The position numbers were made by a program, and so were the translations under genes. Positions 34,238 through 43,979 of a stretch of DNA of 64,000 bases are shown in pieces (position 1 is the stretch's first letter; each line of letters starts with the position of its first letter). Below the pieces are notes generated by a model. That model did not search any database. It worked only from the letters and a program-made list of their open reading frames with translations, and was not told the origin of the DNA. The stretch is from Microbacterium murale (GTDB taxonomy: Bacteria; Actinomycetota; Actinomycetes; Actinomycetales; Microbacteriaceae), in NCBI RefSeq assembly GCF_030815955.1, contig NZ_JAUSXK010000001.1, positions 3,286,001 to 3,350,000 on the forward strand, written 5' to 3'.

Positions 34238-35331
34238 GCGACTTCATCCCCCCGGCGAAGCCCATTATCGGAGACGAGGAGCGCGAGGCAGTCGACCGGG
34301 TGCTGCGCAGCGGCATGGTGGCGCAGGGGCCGGAGGTGGCCGCTTTCGAGCAGGAGTTCTCCGCTCATTTCGTCCAGGGCCGCCCTGCGGTCGCGGTGAA
34401 CTCCGGAACAGCGGGACTGCATCTGGGACTGCTCGCCGCCGGGGTCGGAGCGGGCGACGAGGTCATCGTCCCGTCATTCACCTTCGCGGCGACAGGGAAC
34501 TCGGTCGCACTCACCGGTGCGACTCCCGTCTTCGTCGACATCGAGCCTGAGACCTTCAGCATCGACCCCGAGGCGGTCGCCGCCGCGATCACACCGAAGA
34601 CCAAGGGCATTCTTCCTGTGCACCTCTACGGGCACCCGGCACGGATGCGCGAACTGGAGGCCCTCGCAGCCACCCGCGGCGTCGCGCTCTACGAAGACGC
34701 GGCGCAGGCGCACGGTGCGGCACTTGACGGGCGCCCAGTCGGAACTTTCGGTGACTTCGCGATGTTCAGTCTCTATCCGACCAAGAACATGACCAGTGGC
34801 GAGGGTGGAATGGTTTCCACCGCCACCGGCGAGATCGCCCGCCGTATCAAACTGCTGCGCAATCAGGGTATGGAACGCCAGTACGAGAACGAGATCATCG
34901 GGTTCAATGCGCGCATGACCGACATTCACGCCGCCATCGGCCGCGTGCAGCTCACCAAGGTCGGCGAATGGACCAGGACGCGCCAGGCGAACGCGGCTTT
35001 CCTCGACGCGAACCTCCGGGGCGTCTCCATCCCCCCGGTCGCCGACGGCGCCGAACATGTCTATCATCAGTACACCGTCCGCGTGCTCGAGGATCGAGAC
35101 GGCTTCGTGGCTGCGCTCAAGAGCGAGTACGGGGTCGGCGCGGGCGTCTACTACCCGATCCCGAATCACCGACTGCCGTCGCTCGCTTCTTTCGCGCCTG
35201 GCCTCGATCTGCCCGAGACGGAGCGCGCTGCGAGCGAGGTCGTGTCATTGCCGGTGCATCCATCACTCACGCAGGCAGATCTCGAGCGCATCGCCACCGC
35301 TGTGAACGCGCTCGCGAAAGCGGGGTCGTGA
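34234..35331 (+). CDS. DegT/DnrJ/EryC1 sugar aminotransferase (WbpE-like)
   Basis: This 365-residue PLP enzyme has the family motifs SGTAGLHLGLLAAGVGAGDEVIVPSFTF, ALYEDAAQAHGA and the PLP-lysine motif SLYPTKNMTSGEGGM (Lys about 190). It is expected to transaminate the 3-keto group of a UDP-2-acetamido-hexuronate. It lies between the WbpD-like acetyltransferase and the WbpB-like dehydrogenase, which together make a 2,3-diamino sugar. The start overlaps the previous stop by 4 bp, and its own stop shares one base with the next ATG. Confidence 0.9.
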   Translation: MSDFIPPAKPIIGDEEREAVDRVLRSGMVAQGPEVAAFEQEFSAHFVQGRPAVAVNSGTAGLHLGLLAAGVGAGDEVIVPSFTFAATGNSVALTGATPVFVDIEPETFSIDPEAVAAAITPKTKGILPVHLYGHPARMRELEALAATRGVALYEDAAQAHGAALDGRPVGTFGDFAMFSLYPTKNMTSGEGGMVSTATGEIARRIKLLRNQGMERQYENEIIGFNARMTDIHAAIGRVQLTKVGEWTRTRQANAAFLDANLRGVSIPPVADGAEHVYHQYTVRVLEDRDGFVAALKSEYGVGAGVYYPIPNHRLPSLASFAPGLDLPETERAASEVVSLPVHPSLTQADLERIATAVNALAKAGS

Positions 35332-36317
35332 TGGGCTTGCGCGCTGGTCTCCTCGGCGTGGGGATGATGGGACGTCACCACGCACGCGTGATGCGTGAGG
35401 TGGAAGGCATTGAGCTTGTCGCCATCGCAGACCCCGGCGGAGATCCGCACGGAGTCGCGGGCGACCTTGAGATCCTCCCCGACATCGAGGCTTTGATCGG
35501 CGCCGGGATCGACATGGCGGTTGTCGCGGTCCCGACCCGATTCCACGAGGATGCAGCACTCAAGCTGGCTGCCGCCGGTGTGCACACGCTCGTGGAGAAG
35601 CCCATCGCCAACACCCTGGATGCCGGGCGGCGCATGGTCGATGCGTTCGCGGAGGCCGGACTTGTCGGCGCGGTCGGGCACATCGAGCGGTTCAACCCCG
35701 CGCTGCAAGAGCTGCGACGCCGGATCGAGGCCGATGAACTGGGTGCCGTGTACCAGGTGGTCACGCGTCGGCAGGGCCCTTTCCCCTCTCGCATCGCCGA
35801 CGTCGGAGTGGCGAAGGACCTCGCATCACATGACGTCGATCTCACTGCATGGGTCGTGCAGAGCGACTACGAGCGGGTCTTCGCGCAGACGGCCTTCAAG
35901 AGTGGGCGTGAGCACGAGGACATGATCACGATCACCGGGCGCACTGCGTCCGGTGTGATTGTGAACAACATCGTGAACTGGCTCAGCCCGATGAAAGAAC
36001 GCCTTACCGTCGTCACCGGAGAGCGGGGCGCATTCATCGCCGACACCTCTACGGGGGACCTGACCTTCTTCGCCAACGGCACCATCCCACTGGAGTGGGA
36101 ATCGGTCTCGTCCTTCCGCGGTGTGTCCGAGGGCGATGTCACCCGCTACGCCTTCGCCAAGCGCGAGCCGTTGCGCGTTGAGCACGAGGCGTTCCGCGAC
36201 GCGGTGCTAGGACTCGAATCGGATGTCGTCACGATGCAGCAGGGCCTGCGCACTCTTGCCGTGATCGAAGCGGCGTTGGAGTCCGCAGCGAACGGCACAG
36301 CGGTCTCCCTGCTGTGA
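35331..36317 (+). CDS. Gfo/Idh/MocA-family oxidoreductase (WbpB-like)
   Basis: This 328-residue protein has an N-terminal Rossmann motif (LRAGLLGVGMMGRHHARVM), the EKPIANTLDAGRRM motif with the conserved Lys (about 90), and a C-terminal substrate domain (GHIERFNPALQELR). It would oxidise the 3-hydroxyl of UDP-N-acetyl-glucosaminuronate so the WbpE-like enzyme can aminate it. Frame and start: ATG 35331 shares one base with the preceding stop codon. The long open frame upstream is a shadow of the aminotransferase gene. Confidence 0.88.
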   Translation: MGLRAGLLGVGMMGRHHARVMREVEGIELVAIADPGGDPHGVAGDLEILPDIEALIGAGIDMAVVAVPTRFHEDAALKLAAAGVHTLVEKPIANTLDAGRRMVDAFAEAGLVGAVGHIERFNPALQELRRRIEADELGAVYQVVTRRQGPFPSRIADVGVAKDLASHDVDLTAWVVQSDYERVFAQTAFKSGREHEDMITITGRTASGVIVNNIVNWLSPMKERLTVVTGERGAFIADTSTGDLTFFANGTIPLEWESVSSFRGVSEGDVTRYAFAKREPLRVEHEAFRDAVLGLESDVVTMQQGLRTLAVIEAALESAANGTAVSLL

Positions 36318-36330
36318 TCTGAGGCAGATC

Positions 36331-37581
36331 GTGTCACGTCGCTACAGTAGTGTCGCGCATTCGATCGAGCGAGCGCTCCCTGGCTTCCCGTTCGACGCGA
36401 TCCTGCCGTGGCGGCGCCGTGCCGTGCGCGCCGGTGGGGCGACCCCTATCGGCCACGGCGACGTACGTGTATTGATCGGTCCCGAGAATTCGGCGGGCCA
36501 GGCGTACGCGTGGAGTCGTGCCATCACGTCCGCCCTGGGTGAATCGGCGACGAGTCTGATGATCCGGTCGGCAGGCGACCGGTGGCAGTTCCCGGCTGAT
36601 CACGTGGTCGCCTCTGCCGATGCCGCACACCTACCGTGGCAGCGCGCGCAATGGCGGGCTGTCGGCAGGTTCACGCATGTGATTCTGGAATCGGGCCGTC
36701 CCCTTTTCGGCGATGACGGCACGGCTGTCGATGCTCAGGTGCGTCGACTGATGAAGCGCGGGATCAAGGTCGCCCTCCTCTGGCATGGCAGTGACATCCG
36801 GGGCCCCCACTCGCACGCGGCGAGAGAGGCCTTCTCACCGTTCAGGGTCATTGACTCTCTTCGAGTGGAGGAGATTGCAGATCGAGTCTCGCGCAACAGG
36901 GAGCTGGCGAACGCGCTGCGGATTCCGCAGTTCGTATCCACGCCGGATCTGCTCATCGATGCTCCCGAAGCGACGTGGCTGCCGGTCGTCGTCGACTGCG
37001 ATGAATGGTCACACGCGGGAATCGCGCCGCCGTTTCGCGGACAACGCCCTGTTGTCGCCCACGCTCCCAGTGACGGGCCGATGAAGGGCACCGGTCTCGT
37101 CCGACCGCTGCTGCGGAAGCTCCATGATGAAGGTCTGCTCGAGTATCGAGAGGCAGAGGGGCTGCCGTCGACGAGCATGCGGGACTTCTTCTCCTCTGCC
37201 GACATCGTCCTCGATCAGTTCGCATTGGGGAGTTTCGGCGTCGCGAGTTCCGAAGCACTTTCCGCCGGGCGACTGGTCATCGGGCATGTGTCGCCGCAGA
37301 CCCGCGCGGTCGTCGAGGCCGTCACAGGGCGACAGCTGCCGATCGTTCAGTCGACCGCGGACACACTCGAGTCGACTTTGCGGACCATCGTCGCAGACCC
37401 GGCTCAATTCAGTGACGTCGCGGATCGGGGGCGGGAGTACGCTCGCGCCGTGCACGACGGTCGGTTCTCCGCTCAGGTTCTCGGCAGCTTCCTCGGCGTG
37501 CCCCACGACAGCGGCTCCCAGCACGGGCATGGGACAATGGACGAATGCCCGCTGGGGCCTATGGAAGGTGAAAACGGATGA
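36331..37581 (+). CDS. Glycosyltransferase-like protein, GPxNxAGQ type
   Basis: This 416-residue protein looks like a GT-B enzyme but has no standard family signature that I recognise with certainty. Its N-terminal domain has VLIGPENSAGQAYAWSRAI. The middle has HVILESGRPLFG and LLWHGSDIRGP. The C-terminal half has SADIVLDQFALGSFGVASSEALSAGRLVIGHV, which is donor-domain style. A paralogue of nearly equal length lies at 46175 with the same motifs. It starts 13 bases after the WbpB-like gene and overlaps the ABC gene by 4 bp, so it is in the sugar-nucleotide operon. Confidence 0.72.
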   Translation: MSRRYSSVAHSIERALPGFPFDAILPWRRRAVRAGGATPIGHGDVRVLIGPENSAGQAYAWSRAITSALGESATSLMIRSAGDRWQFPADHVVASADAAHLPWQRAQWRAVGRFTHVILESGRPLFGDDGTAVDAQVRRLMKRGIKVALLWHGSDIRGPHSHAAREAFSPFRVIDSLRVEEIADRVSRNRELANALRIPQFVSTPDLLIDAPEATWLPVVVDCDEWSHAGIAPPFRGQRPVVAHAPSDGPMKGTGLVRPLLRKLHDEGLLEYREAEGLPSTSMRDFFSSADIVLDQFALGSFGVASSEALSAGRLVIGHVSPQTRAVVEAVTGRQLPIVQSTADTLESTLRTIVADPAQFSDVADRGREYARAVHDGRFSAQVLGSFLGVPHDSGSQHGHGTMDECPLGPMEGENG

Positions 37582-39362
37582 AGCTCGTGCTCCGCACATT
37601 CCGCGAGCTGATGCAATGGCTCCCGGCAGACGCACGGGCCTACTTGCGCCGCTACGTTGCGATTTCCTGCATCCTCGCGGTCCTCGACGTCGGCGCGATC
37701 ATGTTGCTCGCGATAACTCTCGCTCCGATGATCGCGGGAGTGGAGATGAACCTTCCGGTCATCGGGCGAATCGGCGAAGATTCGTACATCTGGCTGATCG
37801 GGTCGGTCGCTCTGCTGATTCTCGTGAAGTCCGTCCTGTCGATGGGGCAGCAGTGGTTCGCCACCCGGCGTTTCGCATCCTTCGAGTTGGAGATCGGACG
37901 ACTGCTCTTCGACTCGTACATCAAGGCCCCATGGACGTTCAGGCTGAAGAGGAATACGGCGCAGATCGTGCGCATCGCCGACGTCGGGATCGCGAACGCG
38001 ACCAGCGGATTCCTTCTGCCCATCGTGCAGCTGCCGGCTCTGGCCGTGAGCTTCCTCCTCATCCTGGCGGTCATCGTCGTGGCGCAGCCGGTCACCGCCT
38101 TGATCACGGTCGTTTATCTCGGGGGGATCATGGCGCTGCTCTACTGGGTCGTCTCGAGCCGGTCGGTCCAGGCAGGCAGAGTATCCCGTGATTACTCCTT
38201 CAAAGTCGCGGCCCTCATGACCGAGATGGTGCAGGCGCTCAAGGAGATCACGCTCCGGAACAAGGCAGGGGAAGTAGCGGATGTCGTTCAGTACAACCGG
38301 GCGTTCAGCACTCGCGCCCGTGCGAACCTGAACTTCCTCGGCTCGCTTCCCGGCTTCGTCCTCAACACGGCGCTGGTCGGAGGTTTCGTCATCGTGGGAG
38401 GCGTCGGCTATGCGATCGGCGGCATGGAGCAGGCCCTCGCATCGGTCGCGCTCTTCGCCGTTGCCGGGTTCCGCCTGATTCCGTCGCTGACAGGGTTCCA
38501 ATCGATCATCACCACGACGACCGCCAACGTCCCGCATGTGCAGGCTGTCATCTTCGACATCAAATCGTCCGAGAACTACGTGGCGCAGGCAGAACAACTC
38601 GGACGGGACCCCATCGAGGGTGTTCCCAGGATGCTCCGCCTTCGCGACGTCGCGTTCGGATACCCGGACCGTGAAGACACCCCCGCGGTGCACGGCATCG
38701 ACCTGGACATTCCCATCGGCAGCTCTCTTGCGTTGGTGGGCTCGTCGGGAGCGGGAAAGTCCACGCTCGTGGACATCCTGCTCGGACTGCTGGTGCCTCA
38801 ACAGGGCACTCTCGAGTTGGACGGGAAGCCCCTGCAAGACGTCTTGGCGGCCTGGAGAACGCGTGTCGGCTACGTGCCCCAGGACGTGTCGCTCTTCGAC
38901 GGAACGATCGCACAGAACGTGGCGCTGTCCTGGGACGACGAGGACATCGATTTCGCCAAGGTCGAGCAGGCTCTGCGACGGGCGCAGATCTGGGACATCG
39001 TCGAGTCGCGCGACGGAGAGATCCGCAGCCGCATCGGAGAAAGGGGCCTCTCCCTCTCGGGTGGGCAGCGGCAACGATTGGGCATTGCGCGGGCGCTCTA
39101 CAGCGATCCGTTGATCCTCGTTCTCGATGAAGCGACCAGCGCTCTGGACACCAAGACGGAGTCACTCGTCACCCAGGCGATCCGCGAGCTTCAGGGCGAA
39201 GTGACGATCGTTTCCGTGGCGCACCGCCTGTCCACGATCCGGCACAGCGATGTGGTGTGTTTCATGCAGGATGGAACGATCGCGGCGCGCGGCACGTTCG
39301 ACGAGTTGGTCTCGACAGTGCCGAACTTCGCCGAGCAGGCCGAGCTGGCCGGGTTGGCATGA
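37578..39362 (+). CDS. ABC exporter, permease-ATPase fusion (MsbA/PglK-like flippase)
   Basis: This 594-residue half transporter has six hydrophobic segments (residues about 20-300) and a C-terminal ATPase: Walker A GSSGAGKST (about 390), signature LSLSGGQRQRLG (about 492), Walker B LILVLDEATSALD (about 512) and the switch His in VAHRLS. Gene context and the long FELEIGRLLFDSYIKAPWTF loop favour a lipid-linked oligosaccharide flippase of the PglK type. It overlaps both neighbours by 4 bp (ATGA), so it is co-translated with two glycosyltransferases. Confidence 0.85.
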   Translation: MKLVLRTFRELMQWLPADARAYLRRYVAISCILAVLDVGAIMLLAITLAPMIAGVEMNLPVIGRIGEDSYIWLIGSVALLILVKSVLSMGQQWFATRRFASFELEIGRLLFDSYIKAPWTFRLKRNTAQIVRIADVGIANATSGFLLPIVQLPALAVSFLLILAVIVVAQPVTALITVVYLGGIMALLYWVVSSRSVQAGRVSRDYSFKVAALMTEMVQALKEITLRNKAGEVADVVQYNRAFSTRARANLNFLGSLPGFVLNTALVGGFVIVGGVGYAIGGMEQALASVALFAVAGFRLIPSLTGFQSIITTTTANVPHVQAVIFDIKSSENYVAQAEQLGRDPIEGVPRMLRLRDVAFGYPDREDTPAVHGIDLDIPIGSSLALVGSSGAGKSTLVDILLGLLVPQQGTLELDGKPLQDVLAAWRTRVGYVPQDVSLFDGTIAQNVALSWDDEDIDFAKVEQALRRAQIWDIVESRDGEIRSRIGERGLSLSGGQRQRLGIARALYSDPLILVLDEATSALDTKTESLVTQAIRELQGEVTIVSVAHRLSTIRHSDVVCFMQDGTIAARGTFDELVSTVPNFAEQAELAGLA

Positions 39363-40447
39363 GCGCCGCTTCGATCGAAGTGATCATCGCATGTCACGAT
39401 CCGTCGCGTCCGTTGGCGCGGGCTGTCTCGTCTCTGTTCCAGGATGTGCGCGTCCGCGACCGGGTGCGCGCCGTGATCGTCGCGCACGGTACCGCCCCAG
39501 GTGCGCTCGAGGCGCAGTTGACCGATGTCGAGGGCGACTGGCAGGTCGTCCCGTTCAGTGACGGCGTGCGCAGCCCTGCGGGCCCGTTCAACCACGGGCT
39601 TCGAGCGGTGCGGGCCGAGTACTGCGCCGTGATGGGGTCGGATGACTATCTCGAGCCAGGAGCCATGGAGGCATGGTTGGCCCAGGCTGATGAGTCCGGG
39701 GCCGATGCTGTGATCGCCCCCATTCGCCTTCAGGGCGAATCTCGGATGCCGAACCCGCTGGTGGGACTGTTTCGAGAGAGACGCCTCGATGCGTCGAGAG
39801 ATCGGCTCTTCTACCGGACGGCGCCCCTCGGTATCGTGCGCACGCAGACGATGCGCGATCTCGGCCTGACCATGGCAGAGGGGGTGCGGGTGGGCGAGGA
39901 CTTCGAGTTCGGCATTCGGCTCTGGTCGCTCGCTGACCGCGTGGACTTCGCCCGGAATGCACCGTGTTACGTGATCGGCACCGACGCCAAGGAGCGCACC
40001 ACCTACGCGCCCCTCTCGCTGGACGAGCGTTTCGAGCCGATCACCCGACTGCTGGACGACGGGCTTCCGCAGGTGCTTACCGCCGCGCACCGTCGGGCTC
40101 TGGCCATAAAACTCGTCCGGATCAGTGTGCTCGGTGCTGCTCACACGCTGTCGGCGCAGAACGCTTGGCGAGATGACGATGAGGTGATTGAGCTCGCGGC
40201 GGCGCTTCGCCGGCTTCTTGCTCTCGCGCCACGCGTGTTGGAGCCGTTCAACCTTCAGAACCGGAGGGTGCTGGACGCACTCCTTCACGAGCCGACGATC
40301 AGCAAGGTGACGGCTGAAGTCCAACGATCGGCGACAGCGACACGCTGGGAGCGCTGGGCCACGCGGAATCCGCTCTACATGTTCCATCGCGAATCGATGT
40401 TGAGACGGTATGCACTGTATTGGTTCGCCAGAGAACGGAAGAAGTAA
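39359..40447 (+). CDS. Family 2 glycosyltransferase (paralogue of 43969)
   Basis: This 362-residue GT-A protein has EVIIACHDPSRPLARAVSSL at the start, DGVRSPAGPFNHGLRA, the acceptor-region MGSDDYLEPGAM, and FYRTAPLGIVR. It has no membrane segment. The motif set SPAGPFNHGL, MGSDD, YRTAPLG is shared with the gene at 43969, so the two are duplicates. The ATG overlaps the ABC gene stop by 4 bp. Sugar specificity is unknown. Confidence 0.8.
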   Translation: MSAASIEVIIACHDPSRPLARAVSSLFQDVRVRDRVRAVIVAHGTAPGALEAQLTDVEGDWQVVPFSDGVRSPAGPFNHGLRAVRAEYCAVMGSDDYLEPGAMEAWLAQADESGADAVIAPIRLQGESRMPNPLVGLFRERRLDASRDRLFYRTAPLGIVRTQTMRDLGLTMAEGVRVGEDFEFGIRLWSLADRVDFARNAPCYVIGTDAKERTTYAPLSLDERFEPITRLLDDGLPQVLTAAHRRALAIKLVRISVLGAAHTLSAQNAWRDDDEVIELAAALRRLLALAPRVLEPFNLQNRRVLDALLHEPTISKVTAEVQRSATATRWERWATRNPLYMFHRESMLRRYALYWFARERKK

Positions 40448-40450
40448 CAA

Positions 40451-41572
40451 ATGGCCAAGCGCTCGATGCTCATCCTTTCCTTCTCTCCGATTGCGGCGGA
40501 CGCACGGGTGCTCAAACAGGTGCGACGGTTCACACAGGACTTCGACGTCACCACCTGCGGTTATGGTCCGGCTCCCGACGGCGTCGTCGAGCACGTCGAG
40601 ATCCCGATGGATAAGCGCTACAACGATCTGGACGGAAAGCTGATAACGCTGAAGCGTTACCGAAAGGCCTATTGGCGACTGTCCGCGGTGGAGTGGAGCC
40701 GTCAGGCGTTGCGTGGTCGTCGTTTTGACATAGCGATAGCGAACGACGTGGAGGCCGTTCCCGTCGCTGTGAAACTGCGTCCGCGGCGGGGTGTTCTTGC
40801 TGATCTCCATGAATACAGCCCCCGGCTGCATGATGACAATGAAGCCTGGGCGCGGAGGATCACCCCCTGGTTCAACTGGGTCGTCGGACGCTACGTGACA
40901 CGCGCTTCCGCATGGACGACGGTCAGTCGCGGAATCGTGGACGAGTACGAGAAGAACTTCGGATTCCGGGCGGAGCTGGTCACGAATGCTGCTCCGTATC
41001 AGGATTCCCATCCGCGCCCGGTGGGAGTTCCCATCCGCCTCGTCCACAGCGGTGCATGCTTGCGCAACCGCCAGCTCCACGTCATCGCGCAGGCGGCCGC
41101 GAGATTGCCCGACGATGTAACTCTCGATTTCTACCTCACCGCGAACGACCCCGGTTATCTCGACGAGCTGAAGGAGATCGCCTCGGCGTCCTCGAATGTC
41201 GTCGTGCATGATCCGGTGCCGTACGCGCAGCTGGCGACCACATTGAACGCCTACGACGTGGGTGTGCATGTCCTCCCGCCGGTGAACTTCAACAATCAGC
41301 TCGCATTGCCCAACAAGCTGTTCGACTACGTGCAGGCCCGGCTCGGCATTCTCATCGGGCCCTCCGTCGAGATGGAGCGCTATGTGCGCGAGCTTGACAT
41401 CGGAGCGGTCTCGGATGATTTCACGGAAGACAGCGTCCATCGGTCGATGGCAGCTCTCACCCCTGAAAAGGTGACCCGTTGGAAGCAGCAGAGCGATCTG
41501 CACGCGGAAGAGCTCGCTGGTGAGCGGCAGGTCGACGTGTGGGTCGGCGCGGTGGAGCGGCTGCTGGGATGA
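40451..41572 (+). CDS. GT-B glycosyltransferase (paralogue of 41569)
   Basis: This 373-residue protein has MLILSFSPIAADARVLKQVRRF at the N-terminus, LADLHEYSPRLHDDNEAW, and the donor-domain stretch HVLPPVNFNNQLALPNKLFDYVQARLGILIG. The early ADARVLKQ motif is common in family 4 transferases of capsule loci. The next gene is a tandem duplicate with the same motifs. A Shine-Dalgarno-like GGAAG lies upstream, and only 3 bases separate it from the previous stop. Confidence 0.8.
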   Translation: MAKRSMLILSFSPIAADARVLKQVRRFTQDFDVTTCGYGPAPDGVVEHVEIPMDKRYNDLDGKLITLKRYRKAYWRLSAVEWSRQALRGRRFDIAIANDVEAVPVAVKLRPRRGVLADLHEYSPRLHDDNEAWARRITPWFNWVVGRYVTRASAWTTVSRGIVDEYEKNFGFRAELVTNAAPYQDSHPRPVGVPIRLVHSGACLRNRQLHVIAQAAARLPDDVTLDFYLTANDPGYLDELKEIASASSNVVVHDPVPYAQLATTLNAYDVGVHVLPPVNFNNQLALPNKLFDYVQARLGILIGPSVEMERYVRELDIGAVSDDFTEDSVHRSMAALTPEKVTRWKQQSDLHAEELAGERQVDVWVGAVERLLG

Positions 41573-42711
41573 CCGAAGCCACCCCGCGCAAGCGGATTCT
41601 CATAATCTCCTTCTCCACGATCGCTTCTGATGCGCGTGTGCTCAAGCAGATCACGCGACTGGGGCAGGACTACGAGATCGATACGCTCGGGTACGGCCCC
41701 GCACCGCGCGGCGTTGCGAAACACTTCGCGATAGAAGATCGGCACGCGATCTGGCGCTACCCTCGTCTGGCGGTCATGGTTCGCGCGTTCCGCTGGGCCT
41801 ACTGGCACAATCCCGCGATCATGGCAGCACAAGAACTGGTGCGCGGTGGTGCCTGGGATCTGATCCTCGCCAATGATGTCGATGCCGTCGGGCTGGCTCT
41901 GTCGATCGATTCGATGCACGGCGTGCACGCGGACCTTCACGAGTACGCCCCTCGCCAGAAGGAAGACATGCTTCGTTGGCGCTTTTTCGTGGCGCCGTTC
42001 GTCCGATGGCTCTGTCGTGGATTCGTCGCGCGGGCGGATTCCGTCAGCACTGTCGGCCAGGGCATCGCTGATGAGTACGCTGCGCGCTTCGGCATCGTGG
42101 CACAGGTCGTCACCAACGCAGCCCCGTATGCCGACCTGGAGCCGACCGCCGTTGAGGAACCGCTCCGTCTCGTTCACTCCGGGGCAGCACTCCGGGATCG
42201 CAACATCGTGGCTCTTGTGGATGCTGTCGAACAGACGTCCTCCGACGTGAGCCTCGCGCTCTATCTCACACCGAATGATCCCGGGTTCCTCGGGGAGATC
42301 CGGGCTAGAGCAGCAGCGAGCGCGCGCGTGACGTTGCATGATCCGGTCCCGTACGAAGATCTGTCGGTAACGCTGAACGGGTACGACGTCGGACTGCATC
42401 TTCTCCCGCCAACGAACTTCAACAACCGATGGGCGCTTCCGAACAAGTTCTTCGACTACGTGCAGGCGCGTTTGGGTGTTGTCATCGGTCCGTCACCGGA
42501 GATGGCGCGGACACTCGAAGCCCACGCGTTCGGCGCGGTCGCAGACGGATTCTCCACCGAGGATCTCACGCGAGTCCTGGATGGGCTGAGCATCGCCGAT
42601 GTGTCGGAGTGGAAGGCAGCGGCCGACGCTGCAGCCTCGGAGCTCTCCAGCCAGGAACAGGTCGAGATCTGGGCGGCGTCGGTATCCCAGCTCATGCGAG
42701 GCCCGGGATGA
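41569..42711 (+). CDS. GT-B glycosyltransferase (tandem paralogue of 40451)
   Basis: This 380-residue protein repeats the layout of its upstream neighbour: ILIISFSTIASDARVLKQITRL, LHEYAPRQKEDM, VTNAAPYADLEP, and HLLPPTNFNNRWALPNKFFDYVQARLGVVIG. Differences are spread along the whole length, so the duplication is not recent. It overlaps both neighbours by 4 bp (ATGA). The pair may add two similar sugars, or the same sugar at two positions; this is inference. Confidence 0.8.
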   Translation: MTEATPRKRILIISFSTIASDARVLKQITRLGQDYEIDTLGYGPAPRGVAKHFAIEDRHAIWRYPRLAVMVRAFRWAYWHNPAIMAAQELVRGGAWDLILANDVDAVGLALSIDSMHGVHADLHEYAPRQKEDMLRWRFFVAPFVRWLCRGFVARADSVSTVGQGIADEYAARFGIVAQVVTNAAPYADLEPTAVEEPLRLVHSGAALRDRNIVALVDAVEQTSSDVSLALYLTPNDPGFLGEIRARAAASARVTLHDPVPYEDLSVTLNGYDVGLHLLPPTNFNNRWALPNKFFDYVQARLGVVIGPSPEMARTLEAHAFGAVADGFSTEDLTRVLDGLSIADVSEWKAAADAAASELSSQEQVEIWAASVSQLMRGPG

Positions 42712-43979
42712 CCAGGCTGATCCTTTTCACCAACGACTATCCGCACGATCGGGGAGATGCGGTGTTCGTGGAGAAGGAGATCGACGCTCTCGCCGCGGCT
42801 TTCGACACGATCGTCGTGTTCTCTGCGAGCAGTTCGGATACAGGGCCTTTTCGTCAGCTGCCGGCCAATGCGACGTTCGGCGGGAACCTCTATGGACGTG
42901 CTCCCGGCGAATTCCGCTGGCTTCTGCGGCCGAGGGCGCTCGTGGCCGTAGCACGGGCGCTCTGGATGGAGCTGCGGAACGGACGAGGGCGACATCTCGG
43001 AGACTTCGCGCGCGCCGCGGTTCTGGGCCTCGGCCGAGCGTATCGGCCCGCGGTTCGCGCCGCGATCGCCGCCGACGCTGAGACCGTCGCGTACGGCTTC
43101 TGGGGCATGGGTGGAGGACTCGTGCTCCCGTGGACGGAAGACGTCCGTGCGCGGGTGGTCCGCGTTCATGGATACGACCTCTACGAGGAGCGATCTCCCT
43201 CCGGGTACCTTCCGCTGAGACCATTCCTGTTCGCGCGGGTCGACCGGATCCTTGCGATCTCGACGGACGGCGCTCGATATCTCGCCGAGCGGTATCGCCG
43301 CCTCGGTGCGGCCTCGAAGACGATCGTCAGCCGGTTGGGCGTGTACGGTCCCGCTGAGTCGGAGAGGCCGGCACCTCAGCCCGAGCGGACAATAGTCTCG
43401 TGCTCTGCGATCAGCGACGTCAAGCGAGTGGAACTGATCCTGGCTGCGGTGCAGGAGCTCGCAGCCCTTGACAGCAGTGTTCCATTGCGTTGGGTGCACT
43501 TCGGCGATGGCCCGCGTATGGCGGAGCTGACAGCGGTGGTCGAAGGCGTTTCTGGGCTCTCCGTCGAACTGCGCGGATCGGTGTCGAACGACGAAGTCCT
43601 CGACTTCTACCGTTCAGCGAGAGTCGATCTGTTCGTGAACGCGAGCATCAGCGAGGGGGTCCCGGTGAGCATCATGGAAGCGATCGCCCACAGCATCCCA
43701 GTGGTGGCGACTGCCGTCGGCGGCACTCCCGAGATCATCGGACCCGAGCTCGGAACGGGGGAGTTGGTGCCGGCGGATGCGACGCCGGCGGAGTTCGCTG
43801 AGCGGATGCGCGATGTGATCGAAGGCGTCGAACAGTTCGACCCGCGAAGGCTGTGGAGCACCGACTACGACGCCCACCGCACTGGCGAGTCGGCGGCGCA
43901 GCTGATCCGGTCACTGCTTGACGATGGACCGCCCACTGGACTTCCCTCGACGCAGCGGAGCGGTGATCGTGGACGCTGA
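42708..43979 (+). CDS. Family 4 glycosyltransferase
   Basis: This 423-residue GT-B enzyme has a clear family 4 donor domain: IVSCSAISDVKRVELILAA (about 227-245), FVNASISEGVPVSIMEAIAHSIPVVATAVGGTPEII (about 307-342) with the E-x7-E pair. The N-terminus (LILFTNDYPHDRGDAVFVEKEIDAL) resembles exopolysaccharide transferases that read an outgoing chain. The ATG overlaps the previous stop by 4 bp. The 3' end overlaps the start of the next gene. Confidence 0.87.
   Translation: MTRLILFTNDYPHDRGDAVFVEKEIDALAAAFDTIVVFSASSSDTGPFRQLPANATFGGNLYGRAPGEFRWLLRPRALVAVARALWMELRNGRGRHLGDFARAAVLGLGRAYRPAVRAAIAADAETVAYGFWGMGGGLVLPWTEDVRARVVRVHGYDLYEERSPSGYLPLRPFLFARVDRILAISTDGARYLAERYRRLGAASKTIVSRLGVYGPAESERPAPQPERTIVSCSAISDVKRVELILAAVQELAALDSSVPLRWVHFGDGPRMAELTAVVEGVSGLSVELRGSVSNDEVLDFYRSARVDLFVNASISEGVPVSIMEAIAHSIPVVATAVGGTPEIIGPELGTGELVPADATPAEFAERMRDVIEGVEQFDPRRLWSTDYDAHRTGESAAQLIRSLLDDGPPTGLPSTQRSGDRGR

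Noticed and set aside
39191..41503. 770-codon open frame on the minus strand
   Set aside because: It is antisense to three real genes (ABC flippase end and two glycosyltransferases), and shows shadow composition without domain motifs.
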